A stretch of 8,435 nt of DNA, from assembly GCA_036003705.1 (NCBI GenBank), contig DASYSE010000050.1, positions 1 through 8,435 on the forward strand, read 5' to 3'. This DNA comes from CALGFH01 sp036003705. GTDB lineage: Bacteria; Actinomycetota; CALGFH01. Position numbers and translations under genes: made by a program. Shown piece by piece: positions 1 through 6,266 of this stretch (within the stretch, counting starts at the first letter, position 1; every line of letters starts with the position of its first letter). The notes under the pieces were generated by a model. It was given only the letters and a program-made list of their open reading frames with translations, had not been told where the DNA came from and did not search any database.

Positions 1-360
1 CCCCCACAGGGACACCAGCAGGACGATGGAGACGCAGGCGATGGCCACGCCCAGCCAGTTGGGGCCGCGCCGGCCGGTCTGGAGACCGCCGATGGCCTTG
101 GGGGCACGCTCGAACAGCGGCGGCTCGGGCCGCTCCTGGGCCCGGTAGGCCTCGAGCAGCGGGGCCGGGTCGATCCCCAGGTAGCCGGCGTAGGAGCGCA
201 GGAAGCCCTTGGCGTAGACGCTGCCGCCGAGCTCGCCGAACCGCTCCTGCTCGAGCGCCTCCAGGTAGCTCGACCTGATCCGGGTCGCGGCGGCGGCGTC
301 GTCGATTGACCTGCCCTGCGCGTCCCGGGCCGAGCGCAGGGCTTCGCCGATGGTGCTCAG
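1..360 (-). CDS. RodZ-like membrane-anchored helix-turn-helix protein (HTH_25 family), 3' end outside window
   Basis: The first 120 residues are visible and the gene runs off the left edge. Residues 2-65 match the HTH_25/RodZ N-terminal pattern: IGEALRSAR, then ATRIRSSYLEALEQERF, then VYAKGFLRSYAGYLGIDP. A basic-to-hydrophobic stretch at about 97-119 (RRGPNWLGVAIACVSIVLLV) looks like a single membrane span, giving a cytoplasmic HTH domain and an outside C-terminal part not seen here. Proteins of this type bind MreB in rod-shaped bacteria, but the actinobacterial copy next to ftsK is poorly characterised. The start is unusual. The frame is closed by TGA at 367-369, and the only plausible initiation codon before the conserved domain is CTG at 358-360, 9 nt after AAGGGG (370-375). 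It lies 95 nt behind ftsK in the same direction, probably as the next gene of the cluster. Family call is firm; precise function is inferred. Confidence 0.85.
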   Translation of the reverse strand, partial: MSTIGEALRSARDAQGRSIDDAAAATRIRSSYLEALEQERFGELGGSVYAKGFLRSYAGYLGIDPAPLLEAYRAQERPEPPLFERAPKAIGGLQTGRRGPNWLGVAIACVSIVLLVSLWG

Positions 361-369
361 CGGGAGTCA

Positions 370-421
370 CCCCTTCATCCGACCATATCGGGGCAATGAG
401 GAGAATCAACTCCTCGGATGA
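370..421 (-). promoter_or_regulatory. Leader of the RodZ-like gene with competing inverted repeats
   Basis: The 95-nt gap between ftsK and the RodZ-like gene holds two inverted repeats that share bases. An 8-bp perfect pair, TCATCCGA (375-382) and TCGGATGA (414-421), encloses a 6-bp pair, GAGGAG (398-403) and CTCCTC (410-415), separated by AATCAA. The arms overlap at 414-415, so both stems cannot form completely at once. The outer stem ends at position 375, the first base of the AAGGGG ribosome binding site. The inner hairpin could instead be a weak ftsK terminator, though no T tract follows it. Pairing is read directly; any regulatory role is inference. Confidence 0.35.
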
Positions 422-455
422 CCGGATTTTCACCCACCAGGAGGGCCAGGGCAAC

Positions 456-2990
456 CTATTCCCCGAGGATCTCCCCGTAGGAATCCTCGCGGCCGCGGAG
501 CTGCTCGAGCTCCTCGACGGTCATCAGCACGTCGCGGGGCTTGGAGCCCTCCGATGGGCCGACCACGCCCCGCTCCTCGAGCTGGTCCATGATCCGGCGT
601 GCCCTCGAGAACCCGACCTTCATCTTGGACTGGAGCATCGAGGTGGAGCCGAGCCCGGAGCGGACCACGATCTCCATGGCCTGGGTGAGCAGCGGGTCCT
701 CGTCGCCGTCGTCGTCCTCGGCCGCGGCCCTGCCCTCCGCCACCACCCCCGGCTGGTAGGCGGCCTGCTGCTGAGCCTTGCAGTAGGCGACGACCGCCTC
801 GACCTCCTTCTCGGTGATGAAGGCGCCCTGGACCCGGCGCGGCTTGGAGGTGCCGCCGGGCAGGTAGAGCATGTCGCCGTTGCCGACCAGCTTGTCGGCC
901 CCGCCGGCGTCCAGGATCACCCGCGAGTCCTGGGCGCTGGCCACCATGAAGGCGATCCGGCTTGGGATGTTGGCCTTGATGAGCCCGGTGACGACGTCCA
1001 CCGACGGCCGCTGGGTGGCCACCACCAGGTGGATGCCGACCGCCCTGGCCATCTGGGCGATCCGGCAGATGGCGTCCTCGACGTCGCGCGGGGCGATCAT
1101 CATCAGGTCGGACAGCTCGTCGATGACAACCACGATGTAGGGCAGGGTCGGCCGCTGCTGGTCGCCGTCGGGCCGGCCCTGGTCGTCGAGGCCGGCCGAG
1201 GGCAGCGGCGGCAGGGTGCCCTCCCTGGCCCCCTTGTTGTAGGCGGCGATGTTGCGGACCCCGGCGATGGCCAGGGTCTCCAGACGCAGCTCCATCTCCC
1301 GGACCGCCCAGGCCAGGGCCTCGCTGGCCCGCTTGGGGTGGGTGACCACCGGGGTGATCAGGTGGGGCACGTTCTCGTAGTGGGTCAGCTCGACCCGCTT
1401 GGGGTCGATCAGGATCAGCCGCACCTGGTCGGGCGGGTTGCGCAGCAGCAGGCTGGTGACCAGCACGTTGAGGCACACGCTCTTTCCCGACCCGGTGGAG
1501 CCGGCGATCAGCACGTGCGGCATGTCGCCCAGGTTGGCCAGGACGGGCTCGCCGCCGATGTCCTTGCCGAGGGCGACCGTCAGCGGATGCTGATCGTCGT
1601 CCTTGCCGGCCTTGCCGAGGATGTCGCCGAGGGTGACCAGCTCGCGGTCGCGGTTGGGTACCTCGATGCCGATCGCCGACTTGCCGGGGATGGGGGCGAT
1701 GATCCGCACGTCGGGCGAGGCCAGGGCGTAGGCGATGTCGTGGGAGAGCCCCACCACCCGGGCCACCTTGGTCGCCGGGCCCAGCTCGACCTCGTAGCGG
1801 GTGACGGTCGGGCCGCGGGTGTAGCGGGCGACCCGGGCGTCGACCTCGAACTGGTCGAGGGTGTTCTCCAGGATCTTGGCGGTCTCGTCCAGCCGGCGGG
1901 CGTCGACCGGGCGGGCGTGGCCACGCCGCAGCAGCGACTCGGGCGGGGTGGTGTAGGCCCCGCCCGCCCTGGCCTGGAGGGTCATCGCCAGCTGGACCGC
2001 GTCCCCGGCCCCCGTCAGGTCGGCCGGGGCGATGGGCGGCGGTGGCTTGAGGGCGGCGGCCTCGTCGCGGTCCTCGGCGCGGGTGCCGGCGGCCTCGCCG
2101 CTGCCGGCCTCGGCCGCCCCTGCGCCCGGCCGGCTCGCGACCACCTCGACGGTGTCGTCACCGTCTGGGGGCAGCTCGGTCCGCTTGCGGCCACGGCGCT
2201 TCGGCGGCGCCTCGCCGGAGTCGACCGGCTGCGCCACCTCCGGCGGGGCCGGCGGAGGTGGCGGCGGGCGGGGTGGGGCGGTCAGGGCCGATCCGGCCGT
2301 GCGGCCAAGCGAGGCCACGCCCCTGCTGACCGCCGCCACCGAGGTCCTGGTGCTGATCAGCGTGCCAAGGAACAGCACGCAGGCGAACACCGCGGCCGCC
2401 CCCCAGGAGGACAGCAGCCGGGCCAGCGGGGTGGCGATGACGGCGCCGACCAGGCCGCCCGAGTCCTGCAGCACCGCAGGGATGGAGGAGGCCGGTGGGG
2501 CACCCCTGGCCAGGTGGAGCAGGCCGAGCCCGCCGACCAGCACGGCCAGCAGCCCGATGGTGACCCGGCCGGCGACCATGTCGTCGCTGGCCGCCGGACG
2601 CCAGAACAATGCCAGGGCGAGCCCTGCGACCAGCAGCGGCACCGCGTAGGCGCCGTAGCCGAACAGGCCGCGGAACAGCAGGGCCAGGAACACCCCGACC
2701 TTGCCGCCGTCCTCGAACCAGATGCCGAGCGCCAGCACGACCGCGAACAGGACCAGGAAGACGCCCTGGATGTCGCCCTTGTGGGGCGACAGCGCCTTGC
2801 GCGAGCTCTGGCCGACACGCTGGGTGCGGGACGAGCTGGCCGCCCGGCGCTTCCTGGCCGGTGCCGGGCGGCGAGACTGCGGGCGCCGGGTCCGCGCCTT
2901 GGCCAACGCTAGCGCCCCAGTCGAGTAGGCGCGGCGCGCATGTTCATGGCTACTTGTACCTCCGGCGGGCTCGAAATGCGACGCCGACAC
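456..2990 (-). CDS. ftsK: FtsK/SpoIIIE DNA translocase
   Basis: FtsK is a septum-anchored hexameric ATPase that pumps chromosomal DNA during cell division. Numbering from GTG at 2990 (844 aa), a basic N-terminus (about 30-66) precedes hydrophobic segments at about 74-92, 97-130, 143-162, 176-191 and 196-212, consistent with the usual four-span membrane domain. A proline-rich, charged linker follows (about 238-325). The motor has Walker A AGSTGSGKS at 496-504, Walker B with D624-E625 in YIVVVIDELSDLM, and the conserved VATQRPSVDVVTGLIKANIPSRIAF-type region at 657-681. A winged-helix gamma domain (about 765-825) ends the protein and would read orienting sequences on DNA. The start is uncertain. 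GTG at 2990 is possible, but TTG at 2904-2906 (residue 29) gives 816 aa and a typical basic N-terminus beginning AKARTRRP. It sits 12 nt downstream of the rnj stop by the long model, so co-transcription is likely. Confidence 0.95.
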   Translation of the reverse strand: MSASHFEPAGGTSSHEHARRAYSTGALALAKARTRRPQSRRPAPARKRRAASSSRTQRVGQSSRKALSPHKGDIQGVFLVLFAVVLALGIWFEDGGKVGVFLALLFRGLFGYGAYAVPLLVAGLALALFWRPAASDDMVAGRVTIGLLAVLVGGLGLLHLARGAPPASSIPAVLQDSGGLVGAVIATPLARLLSSWGAAAVFACVLFLGTLISTRTSVAAVSRGVASLGRTAGSALTAPPRPPPPPPAPPEVAQPVDSGEAPPKRRGRKRTELPPDGDDTVEVVASRPGAGAAEAGSGEAAGTRAEDRDEAAALKPPPPIAPADLTGAGDAVQLAMTLQARAGGAYTTPPESLLRRGHARPVDARRLDETAKILENTLDQFEVDARVARYTRGPTVTRYEVELGPATKVARVVGLSHDIAYALASPDVRIIAPIPGKSAIGIEVPNRDRELVTLGDILGKAGKDDDQHPLTVALGKDIGGEPVLANLGDMPHVLIAGSTGSGKSVCLNVLVTSLLLRNPPDQVRLILIDPKRVELTHYENVPHLITPVVTHPKRASEALAWAVREMELRLETLAIAGVRNIAAYNKGAREGTLPPLPSAGLDDQGRPDGDQQRPTLPYIVVVIDELSDLMMIAPRDVEDAICRIAQMARAVGIHLVVATQRPSVDVVTGLIKANIPSRIAFMVASAQDSRVILDAGGADKLVGNGDMLYLPGGTSKPRRVQGAFITEKEVEAVVAYCKAQQQAAYQPGVVAEGRAAAEDDDGDEDPLLTQAMEIVVRSGLGSTSMLQSKMKVGFSRARRIMDQLEERGVVGPSEGSKPRDVLMTVEELEQLRGREDSYGEILGE
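2909..2947 (-). CDS. Possible 12-codon leader ORF upstream of, and overlapping, the ftsK start region
   Basis: On the minus strand a strong Shine-Dalgarno, GGAGGT (2958-2963), lies 10 nt before ATG (2945-2947). That ATG is not in the ftsK frame. It opens a 12-codon ORF, MNMRAAPTRLGR, ending in TAG at 2909-2911. Two bases after this stop is TTG (2904-2906), which is in the ftsK frame. The arrangement would suit translational coupling, where ribosomes ending the mini-ORF restart on ftsK. The alternatives are that the SD-like sequence is fortuitous, or that an indel in the assembly separated the ATG from the ftsK frame. Confidence 0.35.
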   Translation of the reverse strand: MNMRAAPTRLGR

Positions 2991-3002
2991 TCGACCGGCA
3001 CG

Positions 3003-4679
3003 CTAGACCTCCATCACCGTCGGGATGATCACGGGGCGGCGCTGGGTGCGCTCCTTGAACAGCGCCGAGGCGGCCGAGCGCATGTGCTGCTTGAGGATCC
3101 CGGGGTCGTTCACGCCGTCGGCGGCCGTGCGCTCCAGGGCGTCGAGCACGCGCGCCTTGGCCTCCTCGATCAGGTCGCCGGACTCTGGCTCGTAGACGAA
3201 CCCGCGGGTCACGATGTCCGGCCCGGCCAGAACCTTGCCGGTCTGGGACTCGATGGTGACCAGCACATGCACGAACCCTTCGCCGCCGAGCTTGCGCCGG
3301 TCGCGCAGGACGGCGTCGCCCACGTCGCCGATGCCGAGCCCGTCGACGAACACCATGCCGGCCCGGACCTGGCCGGCCCGGCCGGCCTTGCCGTCGACCA
3401 GCTCGACGACGTCGCCGTCCTCGCAGATCAGGATCCGCTCGCGCGGCACCCCGGTCGCCTCGGCCAGGCGGGCGTGCTGGGCCAGGTGCCGGTACTCGCC
3501 GTGGACGGGCAGGAAGTTGCCGGGGCGCAGGGTGGACAGCAGCAGGGTCAGCTCCCCCTGGGCGGCGTGCCCTGAGACGTGCACCCGCGCGTTGCCCTTG
3601 TGGTAGACGTCGGCCCCGAGCCGGGCCAGGTCGTTGATCGTGCGGTAGACGGCCGCCTCGTTGCCGGGGATGAGCGAGGAGGACAGCACGACGGTGTCGC
3701 CCGGCTCGATCCGCACCCATTTGTGGTCGCGGCCGGCCATCAGGGTCAGGGCCGAGAACGGCTCGCCCTGGGAGCCGGTGCAGAGCACCACCGTGCGCGC
3801 CGGGTCGATGGCATGGAGCTCCTCCATGGGGATCAGCAGGCCGGCCGGGATGCGCAGGTAGCCGAGGTCGGAGGCGACCCGCATGTTGCGGATCATGCTC
3901 CGCCCGACCAGGGCGACCTTGCGGCCCAGGCGGGCGGCGGCGTCCAGGATCTGCTGGACCCGGTGGACGTGGCTGGCGAAGCAGGCGATCACGATGCGGC
4001 GCCTGGCCGCCTCGAAGATGTCCTCGAGGGCCCGGCCGACCTCGACCTCGGAGACGATGAAGCCGGGCTGGTCGGCGTTGGTGGAGTCCGACAGCAGCAG
4101 GTCGATGCCCTCGCCCGCCAGCCTGGCCAGGCCGCCGAGGTCGGTCGGGCGGCCGTCGATCGGGGTCAGGTCCATCTTGAAGTCGCCGGTGTGCACGATC
4201 GTGCCCGCCGGGGTGCGCAGCGCCACCGCCATCCCGTCGGGGATCGAGTGCGACATGGCGTAGAACTCGAGGTCGAAGGGTCCGAGGCTGGTCCGCTGGC
4301 CGGCCGCGACCTCGACCAGGGACGGGTTGAGCTGGTGCTCCTCGAGCTTGGCCGACAGCATGGCCAGCGACAGCCTGGTGCCGTAGACGGGCACGTCGAA
4401 GTCGCGCAGGAAGTAGGGCAGTGCACCCATGTGGTCCTCGTGGGCGTGGGTGAGGACCACCCCGACGACCCGCTCCGGCTCCTCGGCCAGCCAGGTGAAG
4501 TCGGGCAGGATGATGTCGACGCCTGGCTGGTCGGCGTCGGGAAAGGCGAGGCCGCAGTCGATCAGCAGCCGGGCCCCGTCCAGCTCGACCACGGCGCAGT
4601 TGCGCCCGATCTCTCCCAGCCCGCCAAGGAAGGCGACCCGCGTGGCCCCGGCCGGCACCGGGCCGAGTCCCTCAGGCAC
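3003..4679 (-). CDS. rnj: Ribonuclease J (metallo-beta-lactamase/beta-CASP RNase)
   Basis: RNase J is a zinc-dependent enzyme with 5'-3' exonuclease and endonuclease activity in mRNA decay and rRNA maturation in the cytoplasm. The 558-aa protein has the family's usual length. Zinc ligands are visible: the HAHEDH motif at 78-83, H144 in AMSHSIPDG, and D166 in HTGDFK. The beta-CASP part has GSQGEP at 302-307, HVSGHA at 367-372 and H393 in PVHGEYRH. The C-terminal domain (about 440-558) includes DIVTRGFVYEPES. Translation starts at GTG 4677-4679, inside the end of dapA, with the purine-rich GAGGTGGG (4691-4698) 11 nt upstream. The 8-nt overlap with dapA suggests coupled translation. The order dapA-rnj-ftsK is common in actinobacteria. 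Confidence 0.96.
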   Translation of the reverse strand: MPEGLGPVPAGATRVAFLGGLGEIGRNCAVVELDGARLLIDCGLAFPDADQPGVDIILPDFTWLAEEPERVVGVVLTHAHEDHMGALPYFLRDFDVPVYGTRLSLAMLSAKLEEHQLNPSLVEVAAGQRTSLGPFDLEFYAMSHSIPDGMAVALRTPAGTIVHTGDFKMDLTPIDGRPTDLGGLARLAGEGIDLLLSDSTNADQPGFIVSEVEVGRALEDIFEAARRRIVIACFASHVHRVQQILDAAARLGRKVALVGRSMIRNMRVASDLGYLRIPAGLLIPMEELHAIDPARTVVLCTGSQGEPFSALTLMAGRDHKWVRIEPGDTVVLSSSLIPGNEAAVYRTINDLARLGADVYHKGNARVHVSGHAAQGELTLLLSTLRPGNFLPVHGEYRHLAQHARLAEATGVPRERILICEDGDVVELVDGKAGRAGQVRAGMVFVDGLGIGDVGDAVLRDRRKLGGEGFVHVLVTIESQTGKVLAGPDIVTRGFVYEPESGDLIEEAKARVLDALERTAADGVNDPGILKQHMRSAASALFKERTQRRPVIIPTVMEV

Positions 4680-5565
4680 GAGCCGTCAACCCCACCTCGG
4701 CCAGCAGGCCGCGGGCGAACTCGACCTGTTCGGGGGTGGCGTCCACCAGCGGCGGGCGCAGCGGACCGGCCGGCAGCCCGAGCAGGTTCATGCACGCCTT
4801 GAGCAGGATCGGGCTGGCGGTGGCGAACAGCCCCTCGAACATGCCGATGTGGCGCAGGTGCAGGTCGAGGGCGACGCGCACCTCGCCGCGCTCGAAGGCG
4901 CGCACCAGCTCCTGGAGGGCCGGGCCGACCAGGTGGGCGGCGACGCTGACCACGCCGACCCCGCCGACGGCGAGCAGCGGCAGGAGGTTCTTGTCGTCGC
5001 CCGAGTACTGCTCGAACCGGCCGCCGGTCTCGCGGTACAGGCGGGTAGCGGCGGCCATGTCGCCGACCGCGTCCTTGACCGCGACCACGTTGTCCAGCTC
5101 CTCGAACAGCCGGACCATCGTGGGCACCTCGATGGTGCACGCGGTCCGGCCGGGGATGTTGTAGAGCATGCATGGCAGGTCGGTCGCCTGCGCGATGGCG
5201 GTGAAGTGGGCGACCAGGCCGGACTGGGGCGGCTTGTTGTAGTAGGGCGTGACCAGCAGCAGCGACCCCGCCCCGGCCTTCTCGGCCAGGCGGGTGAGCT
5301 CGACCGACTCGGCCGTGGAGTAGGTCGAGGTGCCGGCCATGACCCGGTCGGCGCCGGCCACCTCGACCACCGCCGCCCACAGGCGGGCCTTCTCGTCGGC
5401 GGTCAGGGTGGGCGACTCGCCGGTGGTGCCGGCGACCACCAGGGTGTCGGTGCCGTGGTCGAGCAGGTGGCGGGCCAGATGCTGGGCGCCGTCGACGTCC
5501 AGGTTGCCGTCTGGGCTGAACGGGGTGGCCATGGCGGTGAGCACACGACCGAAGCGACCTGGCAT
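4672..5565 (-). CDS. dapA: 4-hydroxy-tetrahydrodipicolinate synthase
   Basis: DapA condenses pyruvate with aspartate semialdehyde in the first committed step toward diaminopimelate and lysine. The 297-aa length is typical of this TIM-barrel aldolase. Visible active-site elements, compared with E. coli numbering from memory, are GTTGE at 46-50 (T47 as Thr44), YYN at 108-110 (Tyr107 equivalent Y109), YNIPGRT at 135-141 (Y135 as Tyr133, R140 as Arg138) and the Schiff-base lysine K164 in VAVKDAVGD (Lys161). All key residues are present, so it should be active as a synthase; related aldolases (N-acetylneuraminate lyase and similar) are less likely. The ATG start is supported by GGAGGA 5 nt upstream. 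It is the first gene of the leftward cluster, its stop overlaps the rnj start, and it faces a divergent control region. Confidence 0.96.
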   Translation of the reverse strand: MPGRFGRVLTAMATPFSPDGNLDVDGAQHLARHLLDHGTDTLVVAGTTGESPTLTADEKARLWAAVVEVAGADRVMAGTSTYSTAESVELTRLAEKAGAGSLLLVTPYYNKPPQSGLVAHFTAIAQATDLPCMLYNIPGRTACTIEVPTMVRLFEELDNVVAVKDAVGDMAAATRLYRETGGRFEQYSGDDKNLLPLLAVGGVGVVSVAAHLVGPALQELVRAFERGEVRVALDLHLRHIGMFEGLFATASPILLKACMNLLGLPAGPLRPPLVDATPEQVEFARGLLAEVGLTARA

Positions 5566-5570
5566 GGCGA

Positions 5571-5576
5571 TCCTCC
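5571..5576 (-). promoter_or_regulatory. dapA ribosome binding site
   Basis: The minus strand reads GGAGGA followed by five bases (TCGCC) and the ATG at 5563-5565. It is a near-consensus Shine-Dalgarno and fixes the dapA start. Confidence 0.8.
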
Positions 5577-5634
5577 GAGCGACGGGACAGCGGCAGGACG
5601 GCCGGCAGCCCCACCCCGCCGGCAGCCACCACGG

Positions 5635-5640
5635 ATTCTA
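5635..5640 (-). promoter_or_regulatory. Candidate -10 element of the dapA promoter
   Basis: The minus strand reads TAGAAT, which fits the actinobacterial TANNNT -10 pattern, in otherwise GC-rich sequence about 70 nt before the dapA ATG. No convincing -35 hexamer is seen. The position where one would lie carries the inverted repeat at 5653-5665. A promoter at this point would give a leader of about 60 nt. Confidence 0.35.
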
Positions 5641-5652
5641 CTCGGGCATCCA

Positions 5653-5665
5653 CCCCGAACCGGGG
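5653..5665. promoter_or_regulatory. Inverted repeat CCCCG-AAC-CGGGG, possible operator
   Basis: Two perfect 5-bp arms, CCCCG (5653-5657) and CGGGG (5661-5665), surround AAC. The repeat covers the -35 position of the candidate dapA -10 at 5635-5640, where a bound protein could block or recruit polymerase. Short GC palindromes are frequent in such DNA, so chance is possible. Confidence 0.3.
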
Positions 5666-5692
5666 ATCTTCGCGCCGTCCCGGGAGCGGGGC

Positions 5693-5711
5693 CGAGGTCG
5701 TTAGCACCTCG
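5693..5711. promoter_or_regulatory. Inverted repeat CGAGGT-N7-ACCTCG, possible operator
   Basis: Six-bp perfect arms, CGAGGT (5693-5698) and ACCTCG (5706-5711), are separated by 7 nt, giving a 19-bp dyad of the size bound by dimeric HTH regulators. It sits on the border of the AT-richer core of the divergent region, about 80 nt before the EspC-like gene and 130 nt before dapA. Which gene it would control is not evident. Confidence 0.35.
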
Positions 5712-5722
5712 TTATCATCCAT

Positions 5723-5752
5723 TTGCTTCTATTTGCCTTCGAAAGTTACCAT
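5723..5752 (+). promoter_or_regulatory. Candidate promoter for the EspC-like gene
   Basis: TTGCTT (5723-5728), an 18-nt spacer and TACCAT (5747-5752) fit a weak -35/-10 pair. Transcription would begin near 5759, giving a leader of about 33 nt. The region also holds ATTTGC twice in direct orientation, 10 bp apart (5721-5726, 5731-5736), and the palindrome TTCGAA (5738-5743). An alternative -10, TATCAT, is at 5713-5718. Confidence 0.3.
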
Positions 5753-5758
5753 CAGCTT

Positions 5759-5770
5759 CAGCTTCGGCTG
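5759..5770 (+). promoter_or_regulatory. Small CAGC-TTCG-GCTG hairpin in the EspC-like leader
   Basis: CAGC (5759-5762), TTCG (5763-5766) and GCTG (5767-5770) form a 4-bp stem with a UUCG-type loop in RNA, a stable tetraloop in a C-G context. It ends 6 nt before the ribosome binding sequence GAAGGGG at 5777-5783, so it could stabilise the 5' end or mark the start of the transcript. Confidence 0.3.
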
Positions 5771-5791
5771 GCTGGCGAAGGGGTGATGAGG

Positions 5792-6094
5792 ATGGCCGCG
5801 ATACTGGTGATCCCGAGCGAGCTGGAGCGCGCCGCCGGGCGGCTGCAGGCCAGCGCCGACCAGGTGCGCTCGGTGGTCGGCAGCCTGGTCCCGGCCTCCG
5901 GCGGTGTCGGTGCCGGGCTCGGTGACGCCGCCCTTGCCGAGCGGTTCCAGGCGATGTGGAGTCGCTGGGCGAGCGAGCTCGGCGTGATCGCCGACGACCT
6001 GGCCGGTGCCGCGGGTCGCCTCCAGGCCGCCGCCGCCGAATACCGCTCCACCGACCGGACCGCGATCCCCCTGACGCCCCACCGCGCGCGGTAG
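5792..6094 (+). CDS. EspC-like WXG100-superfamily protein, predicted type VII secretion substrate
   Basis: This is a 100-residue helical-hairpin protein of the EspC/WXG100 type, predicted to leave the cell through a type VII (ESX) secretion system. The pattern fits: helix 1 (about 8-32, PSELERAAGRLQASADQVRS), a glycine-rich turn (37-45), helix 2 (46-85) with W56 and W59 in MWSRWASEL, and a C-terminal YxxxD secretion signal, Y84-R-S-T-D88. A classical WXG turn is absent, as is common in EspC-like members. The heptapeptide AAGRLQA occurs in both helices (14-20 and 73-79). The start chosen is ATG 5792-5794, 8 nt after GAAGGGG (5777-5783). The upstream in-frame GTG and ATG at 5783 and 5786 lie too close to that site, and an ATG at 5723 would add a poorly fitting leader. 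No secretion ATPase or partner gene is in the window, so it is an orphan here. Family fairly sure; cargo role unknown. Confidence 0.8.
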   Translation: MAAILVIPSELERAAGRLQASADQVRSVVGSLVPASGGVGAGLGDAALAERFQAMWSRWASELGVIADDLAGAAGRLQAAAAEYRSTDRTAIPLTPHRAR

Positions 6095-6106
6095 GCGCAG
6101 CGGCAC

Positions 6107-6140
6107 GACCCGGGCCCGGTGCCCCGGCGACGGCCGGGTC
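6107..6140 (+). terminator. GC-rich inverted repeat, possible terminator after the EspC-like gene
   Basis: Twelve bases past the stop codon, GACCCGG (6107-6113) pairs perfectly with CCGGGTC (6134-6140) across 20 nt. The palindrome CCGGGCCCGG (6110-6119) offers an alternative fold. No T tract follows, which is usual in high-GC actinobacteria but leaves the call weak. Confidence 0.3.
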
Positions 6141-6266
6141 CCCCACGCCGGGGCCCGGGTTCCCCACGCCGACCCGGATCCCCACGCCGACCCGGATCCC
6201 CACGCCGGGGCCCGGGTTCCCCACGCCGACCCGGATCCCCACGCCGGGCCTGGGTCCCCCACGCCG
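6141..6266. repeat. Intergenic minisatellite, seven copies of CCCCACGCCG at 18/21-bp spacing
   Basis: The core CCCCACGCCG begins at 6141, 6162, 6180, 6198, 6219, 6237 and 6257. Spacings are therefore 21, 18, 18, 21, 18 and 20 bp. The short unit is CCCACGCCGACCCGGATC, copied almost exactly; the long unit carries GGGGCCCGGGTT in its variable half. The order long-short-short-long-short looks like growth by duplication of a composite block. It fills much of the 281-nt gap between the EspC-like and AlkA-like genes. All frames are open through it, but none has a supported start, so it is treated as non-coding. Confidence 0.9.

Noticed and set aside
2239..2274. Proline-run frame slippage or repeat expansion in ftsK (PPRPPPPPPAPP)
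   Set aside because: Proline-rich linkers are normal between the membrane and motor domains of FtsK, and the frame continues intact into the Walker motifs.
306..2912. 868-codon open frame on the plus strand
   Set aside because: It lies wholly opposite ftsK and the RodZ-like gene start. Its sequence is a low-complexity mix of G, D, Q, H, L and V with no domain, as expected of the antisense of GC-biased codons.
3579..4802. 407-codon open frame on the plus strand
   Set aside because: It is antisense to rnj and the end of dapA, both confirmed by catalytic motifs, and shows only repetitive composition.
6141..6266. CRISPR array
   Set aside because: The 10-bp core and 8-11-bp intervals are too short, the intervals are themselves repeated rather than unique, and no cas gene is nearby.
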